Positions 1-6,283 of a stretch of 8,232 nucleotides of DNA are shown one piece after another. The position numbers were made by a program, and so were the translations under genes. The notes beneath the pieces were generated by a model that had not been told where the DNA came from, made no database searches, and saw nothing but the letters and a program-made list of their open reading frames with translations. The DNA is from Enterobacteriaceae bacterium UBA3516 (GTDB lineage: Bacteria; Pseudomonadota; Gammaproteobacteria; Enterobacterales; Enterobacteriaceae): contig DFPL01000211.1 in NCBI GenBank assembly GCA_002377245.1, forward strand, positions 1 through 8,232, in the 5' to 3' direction. Position 1 is the first letter of the stretch. Each line of letters starts with the position of its first letter.

Positions 1-78
1 AAATTGTTTAACGCAATTGTTAATAAATAATATCGCATTATTTGAGAAGGGCCCATGCACGGTGCTGAGGACTCCCCA

Positions 79-187
79 GCAACGATTTTCCTGGCCGGGA
101 GCCCGGGTCGCCAGGGTGGTGGCAGTGAACCACCCTGGCACGTTCACGGGTTCTGGAGCGATAGAAAAGCAAGGAACATAAGGTGAA
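79..187 (+). repeat. Structured intergenic repeat, copy A
   Basis: This 109-base segment aligns without gaps to 8074-8182 in the same orientation, with about 88 of 109 bases identical by eye. The best conserved part is the first 38 bases, with 3 differences. It contains a short inverted repeat (ccggg/cccgg, 95-106) followed by a perfect 10-bp stem, ccagggtggt (111-120) with accaccctgg (129-138), closing an 8-base loop. The stem is kept in copy B, including one compensatory pair change. I infer a dispersed, RNA-structured enterobacterial intergenic repeat. Similarity to the RtT repeat-RNA family of the tyrT operon is a guess that I could not test. Confidence 0.7.
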
Positions 188-227
188 CGGAATGACCCTC
201 ACAGCCGCATGTTTCCCCTCACCCTGA

Positions 228-250
228 CCCTCTCCCCGGTGGGGCGAGGG
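228..250. repeat. GC-rich hairpin in a ccctcaccctgaccctctcccc element
   Basis: The pyrimidine-rich run at 216-237 leads into an inverted repeat: ccctctcccc (228-237) and ggggcgaggg (241-250), with loop ggt and one mismatch. It resembles a short hairpin repeat that I recall as common between genes of enterobacteria and pseudomonads. A fragment of the same motif (cccctcaccctggctctc) lies at 7861-7878, near repeat copy B. No T tract follows on either strand, so it is not a standard terminator. Confidence 0.5.
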
Positions 251-318
251 GACCGTCCGTGCTCGCATTTTTTCTGGTGATCCCTCAACCAAAGGGAAAA
301 CCGCACCACCGCCCACCG

Positions 319-921
319 CTACTGCGCCCGTTCACTCACCGTCATCACGAATACCAACTCATCCTGGCCATCATTAATGTACGCATGCGGAGCATCGGTT
401 TTTGCCACCGCAGAGCTGCCTGCCACGACCGCCCAGGCATCGTCATTCACCGTCAGCGTCAGTTCCCCTGACAGCACATATAGCAGCTCAGTCGTCCCTT
501 CTGGATGCCCCGGTGAGGTATAGCGTTCACCAGGCATCAGCGTCCATTGCCACAATTCCAGCATGTCCGGGCCGCTGGAGCCCGCAAGCAACCGCGCGCA
601 CCCTCCGCGCTCCCCTTGCCATAGCTCGGGCATCTCCTCGGCGTTAATCAGATGCACCGGTGGCGTGCTGGCGACATTAACAAAGTCTGCGACGGAAACG
701 CCCATCGCGGCGGCAAGCCGACACAGCAGCGCAATGCTCGGGTTGGCACGACAGCCCTCAATATCCACCAGCATTCCTTTACTGATCCCGGCCCGGCGGG
801 AAAGTTCATCCAGCGATATTTTTTTGAGTTTACGGTACAACTTGATGCGCGCAGAAACCGCTTCATTAACGCTCTCTACGTCTGCACCCGCTACGGTCGG
901 TATATTGACTTTTTTGGTCAT
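319..921 (-). CDS. XRE-family HTH regulator with C-terminal cupin domain
   Basis: This 200-residue protein has the two-domain build of small XRE/cupin repressors. An N-terminal helix-turn-helix of the lambda-Cro/Xre type spans about residues 22-81, with the recognition region in ISLDELSRRAGISKGMLVDIE. A C-terminal cupin_2 barrel spans about 118-197. Of the usual cupin metal ligands I see His139, Glu145 and His179; the first HxH histidine is replaced by glycine, so metal or ligand binding may be altered. Such proteins normally sense a small ligand through the cupin and repress themselves and a neighbour. The neighbour here is the divergent B3/B4-domain gene, 43 bases from start codon to start codon, making it the likely target. 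The ATG at 921 follows a consensus -10 box but has only a weak ribosome binding site. The ligand cannot be told from sequence. Confidence 0.88.
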   Translation of the reverse strand: MTKKVNIPTVAGADVESVNEAVSARIKLYRKLKKISLDELSRRAGISKGMLVDIEGCRANPSIALLCRLAAAMGVSVADFVNVASTPPVHLINAEEMPELWQGERGGCARLLAGSSGPDMLELWQWTLMPGERYTSPGHPEGTTELLYVLSGELTLTVNDDAWAVVAGSSAVAKTDAPHAYINDGQDELVFVMTVSERAQ

Positions 922-950
922 CGGTCGATATCATGAATTAAATTGGTCAT
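914..950. promoter_or_regulatory. Divergent control region with repeated ttggtcat octamer
   Basis: The 43 bases between the two divergent start codons hold a perfect TATAAT on the minus strand (954-949), which would start the regulator mRNA near 942. Its -35 element would fall inside the divergent gene's coding start and is poor. The octamer ttggtcat occurs twice, at 914-921 and 943-950. The second copy overlaps the -10 box and the first overlaps the regulator's start codon. An aatt-a-aatt dyad is centred at 940. These are plausible operator half-sites for autorepression, which is inference only. Confidence 0.45.
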
Positions 951-964
951 TATAGGATTATCTC

Positions 965-1660
965 GTGTCTCTACTCATACCGTCAATTAGCCCTGAGATT
1001 TATCGTCTTGCCCCTGGGTTTCGCGCCTTAAGCATTCAGGTAACTTCCGCACCGCTGGTGGATGCTACCGTGGGCGAGGCGGCGCTCCGTGATGCATGTG
1101 CTGCCGTGCTCGCCGGTGAGCCGCAGTGGGCGCAGGCACACCTTGACGCCTGGGGGGCGGTATTTAAATCCTTTGGCGCGAAGCCAAAGCGCACGCCCTG
1201 CTCTGCTGAGGCGTTACGTAAACGTGTGCTGCGCGACGGGACGCTGGCAGCACTGGACCCGGTGGTCGATCTCTATAACGCGGTCAGCCTGCGCTATGCC
1301 ATCCCAGTCGGTGGGGAAAACAGCCAGGCCTATCAGGGTTCACCCCGTCTGGTCATTGCCGAGGGTAATGAAGCCTTCGACACGCTGAAAGACGGTGTGG
1401 ATACCGTGGAATCCCCGGATGCAGGTGAAGTTGTCTGGCGTGATGATGCAGGCGTCACCTGTCGGCGCTGGAACTGGCGTCAGGGGGTACGTACCCGCCT
1501 GAGCGCCTCGGACACCAGCATGTGGTTTATTCTGGAAAGCCTGCCGGAGATGCCCCTTGACGCGCTGTGGGCCGCCGGAACCATGCTCACCGACGGCCTG
1601 CAATCCATGATGCCGGGTACCACCTTTGAAAGCCGGCTATTGTCAGCGGAACCGGCTTAA
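965..1660 (+). CDS. Stand-alone B3/B4 tRNA-binding-domain protein
   Basis: This 231-residue protein looks like the solo B3/B4 domain family (related to the editing module of the phenylalanyl-tRNA synthetase beta chain, Pfam B3_4). The diagnostic stretch is at residues 101-119 (VDLYNAVSLRYAIPVGGEN), followed by the strand-rich segment with CRRWNWRQ at 166-173 and RTR at 176-178. In the synthetase this fold binds and hydrolyses mischarged Tyr-tRNA(Phe). Stand-alone members are mostly uncharacterised, and a trans-editing or nucleic-acid-binding role is only a possibility. Translation starts at GTG (965), with AGGA at 954-957 and a 7-base spacer; there is no signal peptide, so it is cytoplasmic. 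It is divergent to the XRE/cupin regulator, which probably controls it. No clear terminator follows before the asr promoter. Confidence 0.82.
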   Translation: MSLLIPSISPEIYRLAPGFRALSIQVTSAPLVDATVGEAALRDACAAVLAGEPQWAQAHLDAWGAVFKSFGAKPKRTPCSAEALRKRVLRDGTLAALDPVVDLYNAVSLRYAIPVGGENSQAYQGSPRLVIAEGNEAFDTLKDGVDTVESPDAGEVVWRDDAGVTCRRWNWRQGVRTRLSASDTSMWFILESLPEMPLDALWAAGTMLTDGLQSMMPGTTFESRLLSAEPA

Positions 1661-1689
1661 ACGACGCCAGAGCGCCATTCCTCGTTTTG

Positions 1690-1703
1690 TACAATAGGTT
1701 ACA
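1690..1703 (+). promoter_or_regulatory. RstA-like box upstream of asr
   Basis: The 14-mer TACAATAGGTTACA closely matches the RstA response-regulator site as I recall it (TACATNTNGTTACA), the acid-induced activator site upstream of E. coli asr. It lies about 55-68 bases before the inferred transcription start, a normal distance for an activator. Regulation by RstB/RstA under acid shock is known for E. coli asr and is transferred here by the site match. Confidence 0.7.
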
Positions 1704-1745
1704 CGCCGAAACCAATGACTCACGGAAGCGGCGTATTTACAGGGA

Positions 1746-1751
1746 TATAGT
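1746..1751 (+). promoter_or_regulatory. asr promoter -10 element
   Basis: TATAGT is a good -10 hexamer. The hexamer 17 bases upstream (cggaag, 1723-1728) does not resemble TTGACA, fitting a promoter that needs the upstream activator. The predicted start is near 1758, giving a leader of about 50 bases to the asr ATG. Confidence 0.55.
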
Positions 1752-1807
1752 GTTTTCAACGGCCCCGCAGTGGGGTTGAATGAAAAACCAAATTCGAGGA
1801 TATCAGG

Positions 1808-2215
1808 ATGAAAAAAGTATTAGCTCTGGTTGTTGCCGCTGCTATGGGTCTGTCTTCTGTTGCTTTCGCTGCTGATGCTGCCACCACCACGGCTGCGCCT
1901 GCTGCGACCACAACGACCACAACCGCTGCACCGGCTGCGAAAGCGCCAGTGAAGAAAGTTCACAAGCACAAGAAAGTCGTGGCCCAGAAAGCGCAGGCGG
2001 CTAAAGTGAAAAAACATCACAAAAAAGCCGCCACTAAACCGGCTGTAGAGCAGAAAGCGCAGGCGGCAAAAACCACTAAGCATCACAAAAAACATGTAAA
2101 ACATGCGGCTAAACCGGCTGTAGAACAGAAAGCGCAGGCGGCTAAAACCACTAAGCACCACAAAAAACATGTAAAACACACCGCGACTCAGCCGGCTGCT
2201 CAGCCAGCAGCATAA
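1808..2215 (+). CDS. asr: Acid shock protein Asr (enlarged repeat form)
   Basis: This 135-residue precursor has a textbook signal peptide (residues 1-21, MKKVLALVV...AFA before ADAA), a Thr/Ala/Pro-rich linker, then a Lys/His/Ala-rich region of QKAQAAK and KHHKK units, ending in QPAAQPAA. Signal peptide, QKAQAAK units and tail all match E. coli Asr, a periplasmic, intrinsically disordered protein strongly induced by acid and needed for acid tolerance; the basic, histidine-rich composition suits proton binding. E. coli Asr is about 102 residues. The extra length here comes largely from a 75-bp in-frame tandem duplication (2034-2183). The start is supported by GAGGA at 1796-1800 with 7 bases of spacing. 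An RstA-like box and a -10 element lie upstream, and a strong terminator follows. Confidence 0.95.
   Translation: MKKVLALVVAAAMGLSSVAFAADAATTTAAPAATTTTTTAAPAAKAPVKKVHKHKKVVAQKAQAAKVKKHHKKAATKPAVEQKAQAAKTTKHHKKHVKHAAKPAVEQKAQAAKTTKHHKKHVKHTATQPAAQPAA
2034..2183 (+). repeat. Two tandem 75-bp units inside asr
   Basis: Units 2034-2108 and 2109-2183 are adjacent and differ at about 6 of 75 positions. Each adds 25 residues (KPAVEQKAQAAKTTKHHKKH followed by VKHAA or VKHTA), so the frame is kept. A shorter, more diverged relative (QKAQAAKVKKHHKK) precedes them from about 1985. Several differences are silent (gag/gaa, gca/gct, cat/cac), which points to a fairly recent duplication. Confidence 0.9.
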
Positions 2216-2259
2216 GTCTCCGTGTAACACCTGCCTGTCGTAAAGGTAGAGTCTGACAT

Positions 2260-2293
2260 CGGCGCTGAACCTCTGGGTGAAGCGCCGTTTTTT
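2260..2293 (+). terminator. Rho-independent terminator after asr
   Basis: A perfect 7-bp stem, cggcgct (2260-2266) with agcgccg (2281-2287), closes a 14-base loop and is followed directly by six T residues. The stop codon of asr is about 45 bases upstream. The start of ydgU lies only 14 bases beyond the T tract, so ydgU expression from the asr promoter would require readthrough. Confidence 0.88.
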
Positions 2294-2306
2294 CTCCGGA
2301 GGGCAT

Positions 2307-2390
2307 ATGCTGCGACGTTACCGTTTCGAGTTAATTATGCTAATGCTCATTCTGTGTGCGCTTATCGCCTTTCGCTTCTATCTTTCCTGA
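2307..2390 (+). CDS. ydgU: Small membrane protein YdgU
   Basis: This 27-codon ORF begins MLRRYRFELI and ends ALIAFRFYLS. It matches my memory of E. coli YdgU in length, in the basic N terminus (RRYRFE), in the single hydrophobic segment (about residues 9-22) and in the RFYLS tail, and it sits in the same place between asr and ydgD. It should be a one-pass inner-membrane peptide. GGAGG at 2298-2302 is strong, though the spacing to ATG is a short 4 bases. It lies immediately after the asr terminator with no obvious promoter of its own, so partial readthrough under acid shock is the likely route. Its function is unknown. Confidence 0.9.
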   Translation: MLRRYRFELIMLMLILCALIAFRFYLS

Positions 2391-2432
2391 TGTAGCACGC
2401 TGATTTTACTCCCACTTTTTTCCCGCCCCGTC

Positions 2433-2438
2433 TATAGT
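2433..2438 (+). promoter_or_regulatory. Candidate -10 element for ydgD
   Basis: TATAGT stands about 53 bases before the ydgD ATG. No convincing -35 hexamer is found 16-18 bases upstream, where the sequence is C-rich (tcccac), so the promoter is either weak or activator-dependent. Confidence 0.35.
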
Positions 2439-2490
2439 TAATTACCAGGGTTCACTTAAAAAATCATAATTACCCCTTTCAGAGTGAGAT

Positions 2491-3309
2491 ATGCGAAAAA
2501 CCGCTGTGCTATTACTGGGATCGATTTTTCTTTTCTCCGCAAACGGTCACGCCGATGAGGGTGACGAAGAGGCCCTCAGTGCCCGTGATGTGAAAACCCT
2601 GTTTTTTGGTCAGGATGACAGAGTCCCGGTGTTAACGCCGACGCGTTCACCGTGGGATGCCATCGGGCAACTGGAGACCGCGAGCGGTAATTTGTGTACC
2701 GCGACATTAATTTCTCCCCATCTGGCCCTGACTGCCGGTCACTGCCTGTTGACGCCGCCGAATGGCAAACTGGACAAGGCCGTCGCGCTACGTTTTGTGT
2801 CGCAGAAAGGAAGCTGGCGTTATGAAATTCACGGCATCGAAGGCCGCGTCGATTCATCGTTAGGAAAGCGACTGAAGGCCGATGGTGATGGCTGGATTGT
2901 TCCGTCCTCCGCGGCACCCTGGGATTTTGGGCTGATCATTTTGCGTAACCCTCCTTCCGGCATCACGCCGTTGCCCGTGTTTGTCGGCGACAAAGAGGCC
3001 CTCACCGAAGCCCTCAAAGTGGCAGGTCGTAAAGTGACGCAGTCGGGTTATCCGCTCGATCATCTGGAAACGCTTTACAGTCACCACGACTGTATCGTTA
3101 CCGGCTGGGCGCAAAACAGCGTGCTGTCTCACCAGTGTGATACGTTGCCGGGTGACAGTGGCTCTCCGCTAATGCTTAAAACGCCGGAAGGCTGGCAGCT
3201 GATCGCGGTACAAAGCTCTGCCCCCGCCGCTAAAGATCGCTGGCGAGCCGACAACCGTGCCATCTCGGTAACCGGTTTTCGTGACAAACTTGAGGCCCTT
3301 TCGCAGTAA
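2491..3309 (+). CDS. ydgD: Secreted trypsin-like serine protease YdgD
   Basis: This 272-residue protein is about the same size as E. coli YdgD. A signal peptide (residues 1-21, cleavage likely after NGHA) sends it to the periplasm. The chymotrypsin-fold catalytic triad is visible: His84 in LTAGHC, Asp145 in WDFGLI and Ser223 in GDSGSP. Cysteine pairs Cys69/Cys85 and Cys201/Cys216 are placed for the usual disulfides. It is therefore a probable active S1-family peptidase of the V8/glutamyl-endopeptidase-like group; substrates are unknown. The ATG follows AGAGTGAG. It lies downstream of asr/ydgU as in E. coli. Its stop codon is one base from the stop codon of the opposing GGDEF-EAL gene, with no terminator between them, so the two transcripts probably overlap at their 3' ends. 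Confidence 0.93.
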   Translation: MRKTAVLLLGSIFLFSANGHADEGDEEALSARDVKTLFFGQDDRVPVLTPTRSPWDAIGQLETASGNLCTATLISPHLALTAGHCLLTPPNGKLDKAVALRFVSQKGSWRYEIHGIEGRVDSSLGKRLKADGDGWIVPSSAAPWDFGLIILRNPPSGITPLPVFVGDKEALTEALKVAGRKVTQSGYPLDHLETLYSHHDCIVTGWAQNSVLSHQCDTLPGDSGSPLMLKTPEGWQLIAVQSSAPAAKDRWRADNRAISVTGFRDKLEALSQ

Positions 3310-3310
3310 C

Positions 3311-5476
3311 CTACCCCAGCTTTTGCTGCTGGTGCATGTTTAAAATGTGCGCCAGTGGCTTTGGCTCACTGAAGAAATAGCCCTGTAGCTGATCGCAACC
3401 CGCAAGGCGCAGCAGTTTCATCTGCATTTCGTTCTCCACCCCTTCAGCCACCACCAACATGCCCAGCGCACTGGCAATACGGATAGTTCCGCTAACCAGC
3501 GCTGAAGCCTGCTCGTCGTCATCCACCAGCCCGGCAAGAGATTTATCTATCTTGATGGTTTCAAAGTGAAAGCGGCGCAGATAGCCAATGCTTGAATAAC
3601 CGGTGCCAAAATCATCCAGCGCGACCGCAGTACCCAGTGCTTTTAAATTGGTGACCGCAGAGTGCGCGCGCTCAGGGTTTTCCAGCACATAGGTTTCCGT
3701 CACTTCGAGCTGCAGGCGGGTCGCAGGAAAACAGGTACTTTCCAGCGCGCTGGCCACTTTTGTTTCAAAATCCGGGTCGCGGAATTGCGCCGGGGAGATA
3801 TTGACCGACAGTTTGAGATCGCTGAAAGGTTGAAGATCGCTGCAGGCGCGGCGCAGCACGAACTGCCCGAGGGCATAAATCAGCCCGCTGGTTTCGGCAA
3901 TCGAAATGAACTCATCGGGCTTAAGCTCACCGCCAGGACGGCGCGGCCAGCGTACCAGCGCCTCCACGCCAACCATGACAAGGCTTCTTGCATCAACAAT
4001 GGGCTGATACCAGACGTCAAACTCATCATTGTCCAGGCCGCTGCGTATGTCGTTTTCGATCATTAATTGCCGTTCGCGGGCGCTGTTAAGCTCGGCGTCA
4101 TAGTGAGTTACACGCCCTTTTCCGGTACTTTTTGAATGGTACATCGCAATATCTGCACGCCGGAAAAGCTCTGAACTGGAGCTATTTAACAGTGTGCCGC
4201 TGGCGATGCCAATACTGGCGCCAATATGAAGGGTGTGTTTACTGACTTTAAGGGGCGTATTCAGGGCTTTTAACGCCTCGGTGGCAAATTCGTCCGCTTT
4301 CTCTTCAGCCCACGGGCCGCTGATGGTCATGGCGAACTCATCTCCCCCCATCCGCGCCAGGGTGCCATCGGTAGGAACTTTTTCCCGTAAGATCTGCGCA
4401 ATGGTCACAATCAGCCGATCGCCGACATCATGACCGTAAATATCATTCACATCTTTGAAACCATCGAGGTCAATAAACACCACGCTGATGCGATTGGTAT
4501 CCCCCATCACGCTTAAATGATCCAGTTTCTCAATGAGTGCCCGGCGATTAGGCAGACGACTGAGCCAGTCGGTTAAGGCGATACGACGCGCGCTTTTTTC
4601 CCCTTTTGCCAGTTTGTAGAGCCCGGCACTGCTCAGCATGATAAACAGCAGAATCAATCCCGAGGCGAGTAACGCAATCTGACGGATATTATCCCCTGCG
4701 GCACTCGCCGCCTCTGCCCCTGGCAGGCGCGGGTTCCAGTTTAGCCAGCCCAGAATTTCCCCCGCCGAGCTTTCAAGCGGCACGCTGGAAAGATCAGGTT
4801 TTTCCGCCGTAAAGGTCAGATCAGCAATCTGGAAGGTATCGCCTAAATCACTGAGGATTTGGGTATTGAGATGACGGGTGATCACCAGATAACGCCGCAT
4901 TGACCCCACATTCTGTAACTGCCCCACCATGGGCCGGATCAAGCTGATGCCCACAAATGCCACACCTTCCCGCGTTCGGGTGATCCCGGCATAAATGTCA
5001 TTTTGGGTTGGCAGCGCGGAGACATTGTTGCGAATCAACGCCTGCAGACCATTACCAAAAAAGTCCAGAGACGGTTCATTGAAGGGCTTGCTGCGAAACG
5101 ATCCCCACAGCACGCGAAAATTTTCATCCAGCACAAAAGTGCCGTCGTAGAGATTATTGATTTTAAAGCCGGTTCCCCAGGTCTTGTAGAGCCATTGGGT
5201 GTCGAGTTGCGGACGGTAAATTTCGTCTACCGCGTCATCCCAGACGGCATTATCAATCACCAGTGATTTCATGCGATTTATAGAGGTCTGAACCGCCCCC
5301 TGTACCGATAACGCCGTCCGGTGCTCATCAATTTCATTGGCTTTACTACTAATAAGATGCAGGGACAGGTACAACAGCGCGACGATAGAAATAATCAGTG
5401 CTATCCCCGCCATAAAGACCATAACGAACAGCGTTTTTGCACGGGGAATATTACGCCAGCTAAACGGGTTAAGCAT
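3311..5476 (-). CDS. CHASE4-GGDEF-EAL membrane c-di-GMP enzyme
   Basis: This 721-residue inner-membrane protein has TM1 at about 15-43, a periplasmic sensor region at about 45-262 and TM2 at about 265-288. The sensor resembles CHASE4 (RMKSLVIDNAVWDDAVDEIY, then WGTGFKINNLYDGTFVLDEN). A GGDEF domain spans about 297-460 and an EAL domain about 470-715. The GGDEF motif is intact at 377-381, with Asp336 in FIDLDGF. The upstream inhibitory RxxD site is absent. The EAL domain keeps Glu505 (VEALVRW), Asn559, Glu591, Asp621/Asp622 (DDFGTGYSS), Lys642, Glu678 and Gln698, so phosphodiesterase activity is likely; which activity dominates cannot be told. The start is supported by GAGG just upstream. The gene lies between ydgD and mdtI, where E. 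coli K-12 has none, suggesting lineage-specific gain or loss. Confidence 0.93.
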   Translation of the reverse strand: MLNPFSWRNIPRAKTLFVMVFMAGIALIISIVALLYLSLHLISSKANEIDEHRTALSVQGAVQTSINRMKSLVIDNAVWDDAVDEIYRPQLDTQWLYKTWGTGFKINNLYDGTFVLDENFRVLWGSFRSKPFNEPSLDFFGNGLQALIRNNVSALPTQNDIYAGITRTREGVAFVGISLIRPMVGQLQNVGSMRRYLVITRHLNTQILSDLGDTFQIADLTFTAEKPDLSSVPLESSAGEILGWLNWNPRLPGAEAASAAGDNIRQIALLASGLILLFIMLSSAGLYKLAKGEKSARRIALTDWLSRLPNRRALIEKLDHLSVMGDTNRISVVFIDLDGFKDVNDIYGHDVGDRLIVTIAQILREKVPTDGTLARMGGDEFAMTISGPWAEEKADEFATEALKALNTPLKVSKHTLHIGASIGIASGTLLNSSSSELFRRADIAMYHSKSTGKGRVTHYDAELNSARERQLMIENDIRSGLDNDEFDVWYQPIVDARSLVMVGVEALVRWPRRPGGELKPDEFISIAETSGLIYALGQFVLRRACSDLQPFSDLKLSVNISPAQFRDPDFETKVASALESTCFPATRLQLEVTETYVLENPERAHSAVTNLKALGTAVALDDFGTGYSSIGYLRRFHFETIKIDKSLAGLVDDDEQASALVSGTIRIASALGMLVVAEGVENEMQMKLLRLAGCDQLQGYFFSEPKPLAHILNMHQQQKLG

Positions 5477-5546
5477 TCATACCTCATGTCCTGGCAGGAA
5501 AAAGCATTCATTTTTGTTAGTGTTAGCTTAAGCGTAATACAGTGGT

Positions 5547-5580
5547 GAAAAATTCGCTGCCCCTATTTCAGGCAGCGAAC
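5547..5580 (-). terminator. Rho-independent terminator of mdtJI
   Basis: On the minus strand a perfect 9-bp stem (5571-5579 with 5553-5561) closes a 9-base loop and is followed by five T residues (5552-5548). It begins four bases beyond the mdtI stop codon, so it ends the mdtJ-mdtI transcript and insulates the downstream GGDEF-EAL gene. That gene then needs its own promoter in 5477-5546, where I find no good match to a sigma-70 consensus. Confidence 0.9.
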
Positions 5581-5583
5581 GGA

Positions 5584-5913
5584 TCATGCGAGCTTAATCA
5601 GAATCATTCCGAGGATTAACAGGATAACGCCGGCCCAGCCTTTGTTATTGAGTCGTTGGCCGAAGAGGATCCAGCCTGCTGCCAGGGTCGCGGCAATACC
5701 AAATCCGCCCCATAGCGCGTATGCCACCGACAGATCGATACCTTTGACGGCCTGGGAAAGCGCGCTGAAAGCAGCCAGTACCGCGATCAGGGAGCCAAAG
5801 CCGTAGCGTTTATAGCGAAAGCCTGCGGAAAATTTCAGTAAAATATTGGCGATGATTTCAAGGACGATCGCCAGCGCCAGCCACAGGGCATGAATCCACT
5901 CAAACTGTTGCAT
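5584..5913 (-). CDS. mdtI: Spermidine export SMR subunit MdtI
   Basis: This 109-residue protein is almost identical to E. coli MdtI over its core (AAFSALSQAVKGIDLSVAYA, then LWGGFGIAATLAAGWILFGQ). It is a small-multidrug-resistance (SMR/EmrE-type) protein with four membrane helices and the conserved Glu19 in the first helix (AIVLEI). With MdtJ it forms the heteromeric exporter that removes spermidine across the inner membrane. Two ATGs stand side by side (5916 and 5913). I prefer 5913 because the protein then begins MQQFEW like MAQFEW of E. coli, and the AGGAG at 5925-5921 is then 7 rather than 4 bases away. It overlaps the 3' end of mdtJ by 14 bases, typical of translational coupling. Confidence 0.95.
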   Translation of the reverse strand: MQQFEWIHALWLALAIVLEIIANILLKFSAGFRYKRYGFGSLIAVLAAFSALSQAVKGIDLSVAYALWGGFGIAATLAAGWILFGQRLNNKGWAGVILLILGMILIKLA

Positions 5914-6262
5914 CATGGCGCTCCTGTTTCACGGCTTTCACACTACGGGTACCGGATTTAATCAGGATAATTCCGCAGACCAGGGTTGCCAGACCGACCA
6001 CTTTCACAGTGCTGAGCGTTTCATCAAAGAGGGTCACGCTAAACAAGGTAATCAGTAAAATGCCGATGCCTTCCCACAAGGCATAGGCGACGCCCAGCGC
6101 AATTTTTTTTACCGCAAAGGAAAGCAAAATATAGGAGATGGCGATCATCACCAGCATCAAAATAAACCCTGCGTTACCACCGGATTCCGCTGCCCATTTC
6201 ATCGACAACGTGCCGGTAATTTCTGCGACGATAGCCAGAGCTAATAATAACCAATAAAACAT
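5900..6262 (-). CDS. mdtJ: Spermidine export SMR subunit MdtJ
   Basis: This 120-residue SMR-family protein has four membrane segments. It matches E. coli MdtJ strongly (ALAIVAEITGTLSMKWA, LSFAVKKIALGVAYALWEGI, LIKSGTR) and carries the conserved membrane glutamate in AIVAEITG. It pairs with MdtI to export spermidine. An in-frame ATG at 6295 would add 11 residues (MLLLFSSRRRR). I reject it because the ATG at 6262 gives the family N terminus (MFYWLLLALAI) and has a perfect AGGAG at 6274-6270 with 7 bases of spacing. The leader holds a small upstream ORF (6355-6453) and a hairpin over this ribosome binding site, fitting the known spermidine-dependent expression in E. coli. The tail (KAVKQERHDATV) is cytoplasmic and basic. 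Confidence 0.95.
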   Translation of the reverse strand: MFYWLLLALAIVAEITGTLSMKWAAESGGNAGFILMLVMIAISYILLSFAVKKIALGVAYALWEGIGILLITLFSVTLFDETLSTVKVVGLATLVCGIILIKSGTRSVKAVKQERHDATV

Positions 6263-6267
6263 ACGTC

Positions 6268-6283
6268 TTCTCCTGCTTGAGAA
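6268..6283 (-). promoter_or_regulatory. Hairpin overlapping the mdtJ ribosome binding site
   Basis: In the mdtJ mRNA, TTCTC (6283-6279) can pair with GAGAA (6272-6268) across a 6-base loop. GAGAA includes the last three bases of the AGGAG at 6274-6270. The 5-bp stem is weak by itself, so it could be tuned by ribosomes, polyamines or a larger fold. Whether it forms is inference. Confidence 0.35.

Larger units (their letters stand above)
1..318. other. Gene-free left end with intergenic repeat sequence
   Basis: I see no credible gene here. The first 45 bases are AT-rich and carry two near-identical aattgtt(t)aa stretches, which could belong to the control region of a gene outside the window. 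The rest is GC-rich and contains repeat copy A (79-187) and a hairpin at 228-250, both listed separately. A minus-strand reading frame covers most of the stretch, but its arginine-rich, low-complexity translation mirrors the one over repeat copy B at the other end of the window, so it is a by-product of the repeat. No good terminator for the regulator gene ending at 319 is visible: the 5-bp stem at 281-297 has no T run after it. Confidence 0.7.

Noticed and set aside
281..297. Small hairpin as terminator of the XRE/cupin gene
   Set aside because: It has only 5 bp and no T run follows on the minus strand.
38..316. Minus-strand 92-codon frame
   Set aside because: Its translation is low-complexity and arginine/proline-rich, it lies over repeat copy A, and a similar peptide string appears over copy B, so it is repeat-derived.
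1820..2230. Minus-strand 136-codon frame opposite asr
   Set aside because: It is the shadow of the repetitive asr codons (F/S/R-rich) with no independent signals.
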